A DNA stretch of 64,000 nucleotides from Kribbella italica (GCF_014205135.1 NZ_JACHMY010000001.1:8370001-8434000), one strand, 5' to 3'; counted from the stretch's first letter, positions 25,125-33,909 are shown. Translations and numbers: made by a program. The notes: a model not told the origin generated them from the sequence alone.

Positions 25125-26171
25125 ATGGCATCGACGATCGCGACCCCCGCGGACGCCGACGACCGCGTCTCGGCGCGCTCGGTCGGCGCCCGGCTGCTCA
25201 GCCGCCCGGAGATCGGGTCGCTGGTGGGCGCCGCGGTGATCCTGGTGTTCTTCCTGGTCACCGCGGAGCCGTTCCGGGACATCAACAACACCGGGACGAT
25301 CCTCTACCAGGCCTCGCTGATCGGGGTGATGGCCGTTCCGGTCTCGCTGCTGATGATCGGCGGCGAATTCGACCTGTCGGCCGGTGTGGCGGTGACGACC
25401 GGCGGTCTGACCGCGGGCATCTTCGCCTACCAGTTCAGCGTCAACGTCTGGGTGGGGATGGCGGTCGCGCTCGTCTTCGCCCTCGCGGTCGGCCTGTTCA
25501 ACGGCTGGCTGCTGATGCGGACCGGGTTGCCGAGCTTCCTGGTCACGCTCGGCACGTTCTTCATCCTGCAGGGCCTGAACGTCGCGGTGACCCGGCTGAC
25601 CTCCGGCGCCGTCGCGTCGAACTCGATCAGCGACATGGACGGGTTCGGCTCGGCCAAGGCGGTGTTCGCCTCGGAGTTCAAGCTCGGCGGGGTGACGATC
25701 AAGATCATCATCGTCTGGTGGATCGTCTTCGTCGCGGTCGCCGCCTGGGTGCTGATGCGGACCAAGATCGGCAACTGGATCTTCGCGGTCGGTGGCGACG
25801 CGGCGTCGGCACGGGCGGTCGGCGTACCGGTGAAGAAGGTGAAGATCGGGCTGTTCATGACCGTCGGGTTCTTCGCCTGGTTCACCGGGATGCAGCTGCT
25901 GTTCGTGCAGAACGGCGTCGTGCAGTCCGGCGAGGGCGTCGGCAAGGAGTTCCTCTACATCATCGCCGCGGTGGTCGGCGGCTGCCTGCTGACCGGGGGC
26001 TACGGCTCCGTGGTCGGTGGCGCGGTCGGCGCGCTGATCTTTGGCATGGTGCAGCTCGGCGTCGTGTACGCCGGCTGGAACCCGGACTGGTTCAAGGCGT
26101 TCCTCGGCGCGATGCTGCTGCTGGCCACGATCGTGAACCTGGTCGTCAAGAACAAGGCGGATGCCCGATGA
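25125..26171 (+). CDS. Sugar ABC transporter permease (RbsC-like)
   Basis: Membrane permease of 348 residues with roughly ten hydrophobic helices after a 35-residue cytoplasmic N-terminus. Characteristic BPD_transp_2 features: LLMIGGEFDLSAGVAV after TM2, NGWLLMRTGLPSFLVTLGTFF, and the cytoplasmic coupling segment AVGGDAASARAVGVPV. Starts eight bases after the binding-protein stop and overlaps the ATPase gene by four bases. Part of the predicted inositol importer. Confidence 0.93.
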   Translation: MASTIATPADADDRVSARSVGARLLSRPEIGSLVGAAVILVFFLVTAEPFRDINNTGTILYQASLIGVMAVPVSLLMIGGEFDLSAGVAVTTGGLTAGIFAYQFSVNVWVGMAVALVFALAVGLFNGWLLMRTGLPSFLVTLGTFFILQGLNVAVTRLTSGAVASNSISDMDGFGSAKAVFASEFKLGGVTIKIIIVWWIVFVAVAAWVLMRTKIGNWIFAVGGDAASARAVGVPVKKVKIGLFMTVGFFAWFTGMQLLFVQNGVVQSGEGVGKEFLYIIAAVVGGCLLTGGYGSVVGGAVGALIFGMVQLGVVYAGWNPDWFKAFLGAMLLLATIVNLVVKNKADAR

Positions 26172-27019
26172 GTACGACGGAGAGCTTCGCCGGCGAGGCG
26201 AGCGCGAGCCCGACCACGCCGATCGTTCTGCTGGAGGACGTCGGCAAGAGTTACGGCAACATCCAGGCGTTGCGTGGGGTGTCGCTGGCCGTCCGGCAGG
26301 GGGAGATCACCTGCGTGCTGGGCGACAACGGGGCCGGCAAGTCGACGCTGATCAAGATCATCGCCGGCCTGCACGACTACACGTCCGGGGCGATGTCGGT
26401 GAACGGCGAGGAGCGGCACTTCTCGTCGCCGCGGGAGTCGCTCGACAGCGGGATCGCGACCGTCTACCAGGATCTGGCGCTGGCGCCGCTGATGTCGGTC
26501 TGGCGGAACTTCTTCCTCGGCAACGAGCTCACCAAGGGACCGTTCGGCGTGCTCGACGCCGCGAAGATGAAGCGGATCGCGCAGGAGGAGCTGACCAAGA
26601 TGGGGATCTCGATCCCCAACCTGGAGCAGCCGGTCGGCAAGCTGTCCGGTGGTCAGCGGCAGTGCGTCGCGATCGCGCGGGCGATCCACTTCGGCGCGAA
26701 GGTGCTGATCCTGGACGAGCCGACCGCGGCGCTCGGCGTGAACCAGTCGGGCGTGGTGCTGAAGTACGTCGTCAAGGCGCGGGACGCGGGGATCGGGGTC
26801 GTTTTCATCACCCACAACCCGCATCACGCGTACCTGGTCGGCAACCACTTCGTCATCCTCAAGCTCGGCCGGGTCGCGCTCGACACCCACCGGTCGGACA
26901 TCACGCTTGAGCAGCTGACGACGGAGATGGCGGGTGGTTCCGAGCTGGAGGCGCTCAGCCATGAGTTGCGTGGGTTCGATCCGGAGTTGGTGGTGACGCC
27001 GCAGGACAAGAAGGACTAG
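26168..27019 (+). CDS. Sugar ABC transporter ATPase, single domain
   Basis: ATP-binding subunit of 283 residues. Walker A GDNGAGKST near 56-64, signature LSGGQRQ, Walker B VLILDEPTAALG and the switch His in VVFITHNPH are all present. Ribose-type importers often use a duplicated ATPase (about 500 residues); this is the single-domain FrcA-like form, which must pair with itself. The start ATG overlaps the permease stop. The C-terminal 30 residues are an acidic/basic tail without a recognised domain. A 180-base spacer follows. Confidence 0.93.
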   Translation: MSTTESFAGEASASPTTPIVLLEDVGKSYGNIQALRGVSLAVRQGEITCVLGDNGAGKSTLIKIIAGLHDYTSGAMSVNGEERHFSSPRESLDSGIATVYQDLALAPLMSVWRNFFLGNELTKGPFGVLDAAKMKRIAQEELTKMGISIPNLEQPVGKLSGGQRQCVAIARAIHFGAKVLILDEPTAALGVNQSGVVLKYVVKARDAGIGVVFITHNPHHAYLVGNHFVILKLGRVALDTHRSDITLEQLTTEMAGGSELEALSHELRGFDPELVVTPQDKKD

Positions 27020-27199
27020 CTGGTACGGCGGGAGCCGGTCGGCCTGGTGGAACTGGCCGGCTGGCGCCCGTTGGAGGAAGTGGGCGCCGGGAGCTGGCGC
27101 AGCCGGCGCCGGAGCAGGACGGTGGTTACCGGGACCGGTGGTTGCTGGGAGTGCGGTGACGGGCAGTCGTCGTACAACGTCGTCAGAGAGTAGGTGGAG

Positions 27200-28354
27200 A
27201 TGCAGGACCTGAGGATCGGGATCATCGGGGTCGGGCAGATGGGTGCCGATCATGCCGAGCGGGTGGTGCGGCGGATCTCTGGTGCGCGTCTGGTCGCGGT
27301 CTCCGACCCGGACCTGCCGCGGGCGACCGCCCTGGCCGAGTTGCTGTCGCGTCCAGCCGGGGCCGCGGCCGGAGCTGCCGCTGCGACCGGGGCTGTGGCT
27401 GGATCCGAGACCGGACCTGCGACCGGACGTGCGGCTGCGACAGGATCTGCGGCGGGGGCTGTGGGTGGGCAGGCGAGCTTCTCGGTGGCCGGTGGGGTTC
27501 GGGTGATCGAGGATCCGTTGGCGTTGATCGGGGACTCGGGGGTGGACGCCGTCATCATTGCGTCGCCGGGGTTTGCGCATGCCGAGCAGTTGATGGCCTG
27601 TCTGGAGTACGCGAAGCCGGTGCTTTGTGAGAAGCCGCTGACGATGGACACGGAGTCCTCGCTGCGCGTCGTCGAGGCCGAGCACAAGCTGGGTCGGCAG
27701 CTGATCCAGGTCGGGTTCATGCGCCGGTTCGACCCGGAGTACGCCGCGCTCAAGCAGCTGCTCGACTCCGGTGAGCTCGGCCGGACGCTCCTGCTCCACA
27801 ACGTGCACCGGAACAAGTCCGTGCCGGAGACCTTTCGTAGCGAGATGATTGTGCGCGACTCGCTCGTGCACGAGGTCGACGTCGCGCGCTGGCTGTTCGA
27901 TGACGAGATCGTCCGGATCACTGTGCATGCGCCGAAGCCGACCGGTTTGGTGGCGAACGGTGCGCTCGACCCGCAGCTGGCGATCCTCGAGATGGCGAAC
28001 GGTGCCATCGCCGACGTCGAGGTGTTCGTGAACTTTCAGGTCGGATATGAGGTCCGTTGCGAGGCCGTCGCCGAGAAGGGCAGCGCGACCATCGGCCTCG
28101 GCGTCGACGTGCTGACCAAGCGCGCTGGGCAGTGGGGCGGTGCGGTGCCGGAGGACTACCGGGCCAGGTTCGGTACGGCGTACGACGTTGAGGTCCAGCG
28201 CTGGGTGGACGCGACCCATCGGGGCGAGATCGACGGGCCGACGGCCTGGGACGGGTACGCCGCGGCGGCCGTCTGCACGGCCGGGATCCAGTCGTTGCAA
28301 GAGGGCCGGCCGGTCGAGGTCGAGATGGCCCGCAAGAGCGAGGTGCTGGGATGA
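27200..28354 (+). CDS. Gfo/Idh/MocA oxidoreductase with an Ala/Gly-rich insertion
   Basis: NAD(P)-dependent sugar/inositol dehydrogenase of 384 residues from the ATG at 27200 (a GTG two codons upstream is possible). Rossmann strand LRIGIIGVGQMGADHA, catalytic motif LCEKPLTMDTESS, QVGFMRRFDPEY and the substrate-site DSLVHEVDVARWLFDD are intact. Between the second strand and the next helix there is an insertion of about 40 residues made only of Ala, Gly, Thr, Arg, Ser and Pro (about residues 51-91), absent from most relatives and probably a surface loop created by GC-rich repeat expansion. Likely another inositol-isomer dehydrogenase, given the position after the importer and before iolA. Confidence 0.87.
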   Translation: MQDLRIGIIGVGQMGADHAERVVRRISGARLVAVSDPDLPRATALAELLSRPAGAAAGAAAATGAVAGSETGPATGRAAATGSAAGAVGGQASFSVAGGVRVIEDPLALIGDSGVDAVIIASPGFAHAEQLMACLEYAKPVLCEKPLTMDTESSLRVVEAEHKLGRQLIQVGFMRRFDPEYAALKQLLDSGELGRTLLLHNVHRNKSVPETFRSEMIVRDSLVHEVDVARWLFDDEIVRITVHAPKPTGLVANGALDPQLAILEMANGAIADVEVFVNFQVGYEVRCEAVAEKGSATIGLGVDVLTKRAGQWGGAVPEDYRARFGTAYDVEVQRWVDATHRGEIDGPTAWDGYAAAAVCTAGIQSLQEGRPVEVEMARKSEVLG

Positions 28355-28440
28355 CCCGAGCCCGAGTCCGAGCCCAAACGAGAGCCGGAGCCCGAGCGGG
28401 AGCTGGCGCCCAAGCCCGAGCCGGTTCCCGAGCCCGGGGC
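28355..28440. repeat. CCCGAG-type hexanucleotide low-complexity tract
   Basis: Immediately after the dehydrogenase stop the sequence is a run of imperfect CCCGAG / GAGCCC hexamers for about 85 bases. It lies in the 166-base gap before iolA and has no apparent coding role. Confidence 0.6.
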
Positions 28441-28520
28441 GACGGCGGGGTCTGCGCCCGGCGTACCGCATTTACACACCACTACGAGATCACCGCAGGA
28501 CCGACGCGAGGGACACAGTT

Positions 28521-30017
28521 GTGAGCACTGGACGCATCACCCACCTGATCGGCGGGACGCCCTGGACGGGTGTCTCGGAGCGCACCAGCAAGGTCTACAA
28601 CCCGGCCACCGGCGAGGTGACCGGCGAGCTGGATCTGGCCTCGGCGGCGACTGTCGACGAGGCGGTCAAGGTCGCCCACGAGGCGTCGAAGACGTGGGGT
28701 AGGACGTCGCTGACCAAGCGCGCGCAGGTGCTGTTCGCGTTTCGCGAGCTGCTGAACGAGCGCAAGGGCGACATCGCCGCGCTGATCACCGCCGAGCATG
28801 GCAAGGTGCTGTCCGACGCGCTCGGTGAGGTGACCCGCGGGCTCGAGGTGGTCGAGTTCGCCTGCGGTATCCCGCACCTGCTCAAGGGTGGGTTCAGCGA
28901 GAACGTGTCGACCAACGTCGACGTGTACTCGATCCGCCAGTCGCTCGGTGCGGTCGCGGTGATCTCGCCGTTCAACTTCCCGGCGATGGTGCCGCTGTGG
29001 TTCGTCCCGATCGCGGTGGCCTGCGGCAACAGCGTGGTGATCAAGCCGTCGGAGAAGGACCCGTCGGCGGTGAACGCGGTCGCCGCGCTGTGGAAGGAGG
29101 CCGGTCTGCCGGACGGCGTGATGAACGTCGTGCACGGGGACAAGGAGGCCGTCGATCGGCTGCTCGAGCACCCGGACATCAAGGCGGTCTCGTTCGTCGG
29201 GTCGACGCCGATCGCGCGGTACGTGTACGAGACCGGTACGGCGAACGGCAAGCGCGTGCAGGCGCTCGGCGGCGCGAAGAACCACATGGTCGTGCTGCCC
29301 GACGCCGATCTCGACCTGGCCGCCGACGCCGCGGTCAACGCGGGCTTCGGGTCGGCCGGTGAGCGCTGCATGGCGATCTCCGCGCTGATCGCGGTCGAGC
29401 CGGTCGCGGACGACCTGATCGCGAAGATCAAGGAGCGGATGGCGACGCTGAAGACCGGCGACGGGACGCGCGGCTGCGACATGGGTCCGCTGGTGACCGG
29501 CGCGCACCGCGACAAGGTCGTCGGGTACGTCGAGGCGGGCGTCGAGGCCGGTGCCGAGCTCGCGGTCGACGGGCGGGAGGGGCCGTTCGACGGTGGCGAG
29601 GACGGGTTCTGGCTGGCCCCGACGCTGTTCGACAAGGTGACGCCGCAGATGTCGATCTACACCGACGAGATCTTCGGGCCGGTGCTGTCGGTGGTCCGCG
29701 TTCCGTCGTACGACGCGGCGCTGGACCTGGTGAACTCCAACCCGTACGGCAACGGCACAGCGATCTTCACCAACGACGGCGGCGCGGCGCGGCGGTACCA
29801 GGTCGAGGTCGAGGTCGGGATGGTCGGCGTGAACGTGCCGATCCCGGTGCCGATGGCGTACTACTCGTTCGGCGGGTGGAAGAACTCGCTGTTCGGGGAC
29901 ACCCACGCGCACGGGACCGAGGGCGTGCACTTCTTCACCCGCGGGAAGGTCATCACCTCGCGCTGGCTCGACCCGAGCCACGGTGGGCTGAACCTGGGCT
30001 TCCCGACCCACGACTGA
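28521..30017 (+). CDS. iolA: Methylmalonate-semialdehyde dehydrogenase (CoA-acylating)
   Basis: Last pathway step: malonate semialdehyde plus CoA and NAD+ to acetyl-CoA and CO2. Class of aldehyde dehydrogenases without water-mediated hydrolysis. The GTG at 28521 gives 498 residues, the family length; the frame continues upstream only as shadow. Features: SPFNFPAMVPLWFVPIA, NAD-site SFVGSTPIARYVYETG, catalytic C283 in FGSAGERCMAIS, and the MMSDH-specific GVNVPIPVPMAYYSFGGWK near the end. A fair-length gap of 166 bases separates it from the dehydrogenase upstream. Confidence 0.94.
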   Translation: MSTGRITHLIGGTPWTGVSERTSKVYNPATGEVTGELDLASAATVDEAVKVAHEASKTWGRTSLTKRAQVLFAFRELLNERKGDIAALITAEHGKVLSDALGEVTRGLEVVEFACGIPHLLKGGFSENVSTNVDVYSIRQSLGAVAVISPFNFPAMVPLWFVPIAVACGNSVVIKPSEKDPSAVNAVAALWKEAGLPDGVMNVVHGDKEAVDRLLEHPDIKAVSFVGSTPIARYVYETGTANGKRVQALGGAKNHMVVLPDADLDLAADAAVNAGFGSAGERCMAISALIAVEPVADDLIAKIKERMATLKTGDGTRGCDMGPLVTGAHRDKVVGYVEAGVEAGAELAVDGREGPFDGGEDGFWLAPTLFDKVTPQMSIYTDEIFGPVLSVVRVPSYDAALDLVNSNPYGNGTAIFTNDGGAARRYQVEVEVGMVGVNVPIPVPMAYYSFGGWKNSLFGDTHAHGTEGVHFFTRGKVITSRWLDPSHGGLNLGFPTHD

Positions 30018-30131
30018 TCACCAGCTGAGGTGTAGCGTCAAGAGGAACCCCCGGGGCACAGGAGTACCGCGGCGAACCAGGCTCAGCCGAGTCGTCCGTA
30101 GTACGGAGACATCCAGTCCTGGGAGTGCGTC

Positions 30132-30245
30132 ATGGCCAAGAACAAAGGCGGACGCGAAGTCCGCAAGCCCAAGCAACCCAAACAGCCGAAGGTCAATCCG
30201 GCCGACAGTGTGATCGTGCCGCCGACCAAGCAGGGGCGGAAGTAG
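30132..30245 (+). CDS. 37-residue basic protein downstream of iolA
   Basis: Short frame encoding MAKNKGGREVRKPKQPKQPK and then VNPADSVIVPPTKQGRK: strongly basic N-terminal half with repeated KPKQ/KQPK, Pro-rich end, no hydrophobic segment. I recall similar 35-45 residue MAKNKGGREVRKPK proteins being widespread in bacteria, though without a defined role. A GGGAG RBS lies about eight bases before the ATG, and the gene sits between iolA and the terminator, supporting expression. Function unknown; nucleic-acid or ribosome association is a guess from charge. Confidence 0.65.
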   Translation: MAKNKGGREVRKPKQPKQPKVNPADSVIVPPTKQGRK

Positions 30246-30268
30246 TCGCCGAGCAGTGACCACGTGAG

Positions 30269-30313
30269 AACGCCGGCCGCCACGCATCCTCGAGGAGCGT
30301 GGCGGCCGGCGTT
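30269..30313. terminator. Bidirectional terminator between the inositol operon and a leftward dehydrogenase
   Basis: Perfect 16-bp stem (30269-30284 with 30298-30313, core CGCCGGCCGCCACG) and a 13-base loop. It ends the rightward operon 24 bases after the small gene and can also serve the leftward gene ending at 30414. Confidence 0.85.
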
Positions 30314-30413
30314 GCTCGGCGCCGGACGGCTGGGAGTAGCGGGTGGCGACACCGGCCGCCGGGGCCAGGACGGACGTTTTCGCGGTACGAGTCGGTCAGA
30401 TCAGCAAGACCGG

Positions 30414-31415
30414 TCAGATCCGCGAGACCGGGCGGGGCTGGAGGCCGGCGTCGGAGTAGCAGGCGTCGATGAGTTCCATCGTGGCGACCGCGTCGTCGGC
30501 GTCGATGGGAAGCGGAGCGCCGTCGCGCAGATGGGCGGCGAAGGCCTCGAGCTGATAGGTGTACGACGACTTGCGGCCGAGGTGCTCGACCCAGTGGTCT
30601 TCCTTGGTGGTGACGATCACCCGGTCGTCCTGGTGGGGCAGCACGAAGCTCGGCGCGAACGCCTCACCGCGGGTGCCGACGACCTTGAGGCTGAAGTCGA
30701 GCTCCTCAGCGGCCATGCTCGTGCGGACCGCGCCGGTCGCGCCGTTCGGGAACTCCAGGTCCGCGTTGAGCCACTCGTCGACACCGGGCAGCCGCTTCCG
30801 TTCGCCGGCCCGGGCGCTGACCAGCTTGGGCTGACCGCCGCCCCACGGCGCGAGCATCCGCTGGGCGTGCAGCGCGTAGCAGCCGACGTCCATCACGGCC
30901 CCACCGGCGAGCGCCAGCGACCAGCGCGGATCCTCGTCGGCCGGCGGGCCCATCACCATCGTCGCCTCGACGTGCTGCAGCTCGCCGAGCTCACCCTTGG
31001 CGAGCAGTTCCTGGATGCGCTTGGTGACCGGGTGGAAGACGTAGTGGAAGCCCTCCATCACGACGACACCGGCCTCGCGAGCGGCATCACGGACCGCGGC
31101 GGCTTCGGGCGCGTTGCTGGCCGACGGCTTCTCGGTCAGCACATGCTTGCCCGCGGCAATCGCTCGCAGGTTCCACGGACCGTGCAGACCGTTGGCGAGC
31201 GGGTTGTAGATCGCCTCGATCTCGAGGTCGTCGATGACGTCCTCGTACGACGCGTGCACCCGCTCGACGCCGTGCTCGGCGGCGAAGGCCTCGGCCCGTT
31301 CGGCGTCCCGGGCCGCGACCGCGACCAGCCGGGCGCCGGTCAGCCGGGCCGGTTCGGCGATCGCCCGGCCGGCGATCCGGGCGGCGCCGAGGATGCCGAT
31401 GCGCAGCGGTTCCAT
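30414..31415 (-). CDS. Gfo/Idh/MocA family oxidoreductase
   Basis: NAD(P)-dependent dehydrogenase of 333 residues. AAGGAG sits a few bases upstream of the ATG at 31415, and the Rossmann strand LRIGILGAARIAGRAI follows at once. Catalytic motif LTEKPSASNAPEAAA; the second domain shows MEGFHYVFHPVTKRI and GGAVMDVGCYALHAQRML. The AAR instead of GxG in the first loop and the YNPLANGLHG segment resemble dihydrodiol/xylose-type dehydrogenases (GFO_IDH_MocA) rather than IolG itself. It faces the inositol operon tail to tail. Confidence 0.85.
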   Translation of the reverse strand: MEPLRIGILGAARIAGRAIAEPARLTGARLVAVAARDAERAEAFAAEHGVERVHASYEDVIDDLEIEAIYNPLANGLHGPWNLRAIAAGKHVLTEKPSASNAPEAAAVRDAAREAGVVVMEGFHYVFHPVTKRIQELLAKGELGELQHVEATMVMGPPADEDPRWSLALAGGAVMDVGCYALHAQRMLAPWGGGQPKLVSARAGERKRLPGVDEWLNADLEFPNGATGAVRTSMAAEELDFSLKVVGTRGEAFAPSFVLPHQDDRVIVTTKEDHWVEHLGRKSSYTYQLEAFAAHLRDGAPLPIDADDAVATMELIDACYSDAGLQPRPVSRI

Positions 31416-32021
31416 GCCTACTCCTTCAGAGTTCGTCCGTACGGCGGGGGTACGGCGGCTGGTCGAGGGCTTGCCGGAGATGTCGGCCGGCCTGGTTCCG
31501 TCGGGTCCCGCGGCGGCGTGTTCCGCGGCGGCATGTTCCGCCGGGAGCACGGAACGGCCGGTCCTGCTCCAGGGGCCGGCCGGACAAGCCCGAACCGGGA
31601 AAGCGTAGTCCTCGCCGGGCGGCGACGACGTTGTCGGGATCGAAGGCGACATCCTGCCCGAGTTCAGGCAGCACCCGGTAGACCGTGACCGCCATCCGGA
31701 CCCGGTCACGAGCTGTCCCCGCCGTGTGCTCAGCGCGGCCGGCGACGCTCCGTGAGGCGTGCTCGGCACCGCCGCGGACCGACGGCGACGAGCAGCGCTC
31801 ACCCAGCGCTACCACCCTCCGAACCGCTGACAACGTGTGCACGTTCGCAGCGTAGAACGCACCGTCCGGCATCGGCCCCGCGATGGCCACCCACCGCCGG
31901 ACCTTCACCTCCCGGATCCACCCCGTTCACCTCCGAACCCTTGCCGAAGGCACCCTTCCGCACCTCCCTTTCGCGTGATGAGATCACCTCGGACCTGAAC
32001 GACGACCAAGGGGGCGGGGAC
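31416..32021. other. 606-base divergent spacer between two dehydrogenase genes
   Basis: It holds the promoters of both flanking genes but no gene I can support. On the minus strand a 160-codon frame (GTG at 31908, stop at 31426, ten bases before the dehydrogenase start) begins VKVRRWVAIAGPMPDGAFYA and later has VTVYRVLPELGQDVAFDP, but the second half is Arg/Gly-rich repeat and its only SD touches the start codon, so it may be a remnant or chance frame. GCGGCGTGTTCC-type short direct repeats lie near 31514-31545. Confidence 0.4.
31832..31987. promoter_or_regulatory. Two palindromes upstream of the rightward dehydrogenase
   Basis: AACGTG-TG-CACGTT at 31832-31845 is a LacI-like operator palindrome. 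GTGAT-GAG-ATCAC at 31975-31987 lies 35 bases before the start at 32022. Either could be the operator for this gene or for the divergent one; neither matches a motif I can name for GntR/HutC proteins. Confidence 0.35.
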
Positions 32022-33047
32022 ATGCGGACCGATCACGGGCTACAGATTGTTCGGTTGGGCTTGGTGGGGGCCGGCCGGATCGGGACCATGCATGCGGGGA
32101 ACGTGGCGCGGCGGGTGCCGGGGGCTGAGTTGGTGGCGGTGGCGGATCCTCGCGAGGAGGCAGCGACCAGCCTGGCGGAGAAGTACGGCGCGAAGGCTTG
32201 TGGCGTGGACGATCTGCTCAGAGATCCTGAGATCGACGGCGTCCTGATCACCTCGATCGCTGCGGTGCAGTCGGAGCTGATCGTGCGGGCGGCCCAAGCG
32301 GGCAAGGCGGTGTGGTGCGAGAAGCCGGCGTCGCTGACGGTTGAGGAGCTCGACCGGGCGATCGCGGCGACGAGAGCTGCCGCAGTTCCTCTCCAGGTGG
32401 GGTTCAACCGGCGGTTCGCGGCGGACTTCCAGCAGGCGCGGGCGATCGTCGACGCGGGCGAGATCGGTACGCCGCAGTTGATGCGGTCGGTCACGCGCGA
32501 CCCGGGCCGACCGGCCGGGATGGTGAACCCCGGCGGCGTCCCACCGTGGACGATCTTCCGGGAGACCTTGATCCACGACTTCGACACGTTGCTGTGGCTC
32601 AACCCGGGCGCCGAGGTGGTCGAGGTCTACACGCGCGCCGACGCGCTGGTCGCGCCGCAGTGCAAGGCCGACGGGCTGCTCGACACGGCGGTCGTCGTAC
32701 TGACCTTCGACAACGGTGCGATCGCCACCGCGGAGGCGAACTTCTCCGCGCTCTACGGGTACGACGTACGCGGTGAGGTGTTCGGCAGCAAGGGCATGGT
32801 CGTCGCGGGCCGCCTGCCGAGTACGACGGCGGTGCGGTACGACGCGAGCGGCCTGCACCAGCAGACGATGCGCAGCGACGAGCAGATGTTCGGCGACGCG
32901 TACGTGCAGGAGCTGATCGACTTCACCGAGGTCGTGCGCGGCACCATCGCGCCGCCGGTCACCGGCGAGGATGCCCGTCGCGCGTTGACGATCGCCCTGG
33001 CCGCGATGCGCTCGTACGAGGAACACCAGCCGATCCGGATCGAGTGA
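32022..33047 (+). CDS. Inositol 2-dehydrogenase-like Gfo/Idh/MocA oxidoreductase
   Basis: Dehydrogenase of 341 residues, the fourth of this family in the region. GGGGCGGGG precedes the ATG. Rossmann motif RLGLVGAGRIGTMHAGNVARR, catalytic WCEKPASLTVEE, QVGFNRRFAADF and the substrate-site FRETLIHDFDTLLWL match IolG more closely than the leftward neighbour does. The second GntR regulator follows 83 bases later on the same strand and is probably cotranscribed. Likely handles another inositol isomer or a related cyclitol; substrate not determined by sequence. Confidence 0.88.
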   Translation: MRTDHGLQIVRLGLVGAGRIGTMHAGNVARRVPGAELVAVADPREEAATSLAEKYGAKACGVDDLLRDPEIDGVLITSIAAVQSELIVRAAQAGKAVWCEKPASLTVEELDRAIAATRAAAVPLQVGFNRRFAADFQQARAIVDAGEIGTPQLMRSVTRDPGRPAGMVNPGGVPPWTIFRETLIHDFDTLLWLNPGAEVVEVYTRADALVAPQCKADGLLDTAVVVLTFDNGAIATAEANFSALYGYDVRGEVFGSKGMVVAGRLPSTTAVRYDASGLHQQTMRSDEQMFGDAYVQELIDFTEVVRGTIAPPVTGEDARRALTIALAAMRSYEEHQPIRIE

Positions 33048-33130
33048 AACGACCGCCTCACAAAGGAAGAGATCTGATCAAATCTGCACACCGACTCGAC
33101 GGTGGGCCCCTGACAGCCCAAGATGTGCCC

Positions 33131-33874
33131 ATGAGCACCGTCCAGGTCAGCGTCGATCGCAGCAGCCGTACCCCGCTCCACGTCCAGCTGGCTCAGCAGT
33201 TGGAGGCGGCGATCCAGGGCGGTGACCTCCCGGTCGGTTCCCGGCTCAGCAACGAGGTGGACCTGGCCGAGGCGTACGGACTGAGCCGTCCAACGGTGCG
33301 GCAGGCCATCGCCAGGCTGGTCGACCAGGGCCTGCTGGTCCGCAAACGCGGCGTCGGCACACAGGTCGTCGGCAACTCCGGCCAGGTCCGGCGCTCGCTG
33401 GAACTCACCAGCCTGTACGACGACCTGGCTGCGGCGCATCGCAAGCCGGAGACCGAGGTACTGCGCTTCGGCATCGCACCTGCGAGCACTGACGTCGCCG
33501 CGGCCCTGCAGTGCGAGGCTGGAGACCGCGTTCTGCGGCTGGAGCGCCTCCGCCGCGCGGACGGCGAGCCGCTGGCCCTGATGCGCAACTGGCTGCCGCC
33601 AGAGATGCTGGACACGGATCCGAGCACCCTGGCCGAGCGCGGCCTGTACGAGCTGCTCCGGGCCGAGGGTGTCCGCCTCAAGGTCGCGCACCAGACCATC
33701 TCGGCCCAGCCCGCCACACCGGAACAGGCCCGCCTCCTCGGTGAGGAAGCGGGCCATCCGCTGCTGGCGACCACGCGGATCACGTACGACGATCACGGCC
33801 GTGCCGTCGAGTACGGGTCCCACCTGTTCCGCGCGTCGCGCTACGCGTTCGAGCACACCCTCGTCCACCGCTGA
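33131..33874 (+). CDS. GntR/HutC-family regulator, paralogue of the first
   Basis: Regulator of 247 residues. I use the ATG at 33131, where the domain starts (STVQVSVDRSSRTPLHVQLAQQLE); upstream frame extends back to the dehydrogenase stop without a better start. Winged helix with YGLSRPTVRQAIARLVDQGLLVRKRGVGTQ, then a UTRA domain with LTSLYDDLAAAHRKPETEVL and LMRNWLPPEMLDTD. The shared motifs show recent common origin with the regulator at 15342-16079, though the C-terminal halves have diverged. It probably controls the adjacent dehydrogenase and perhaps the whole cluster. Confidence 0.91.
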   Translation: MSTVQVSVDRSSRTPLHVQLAQQLEAAIQGGDLPVGSRLSNEVDLAEAYGLSRPTVRQAIARLVDQGLLVRKRGVGTQVVGNSGQVRRSLELTSLYDDLAAAHRKPETEVLRFGIAPASTDVAAALQCEAGDRVLRLERLRRADGEPLALMRNWLPPEMLDTDPSTLAERGLYELLRAEGVRLKVAHQTISAQPATPEQARLLGEEAGHPLLATTRITYDDHGRAVEYGSHLFRASRYAFEHTLVHR

Positions 33875-33909
33875 CCCACCCCTCAGAGAGTCAGCGGCGG
33901 ACGAGAGCC

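Noticed and set aside
27063..27088. Hairpin GGCGCCC / GGGCGCC after the ABC ATPase gene as a terminator
   Set aside because: Stem of 7 bp with a 12-base loop and no tract; the genes on both sides appear functionally linked, so termination here is not supported.
28140..28520. N-terminal extension of iolA by 127 codons
   Set aside because: The extension shadows the upstream dehydrogenase and the hexamer tract; family length and alignment fit the GTG at 28521.
31426..31908. A 160-codon leftward gene upstream of the dehydrogenase at 30414-31415
   Set aside because: The SD touches the start codon, the second half is repeat-derived Arg/Gly sequence, and no family was recognised; kept only as a note in the spacer entry.
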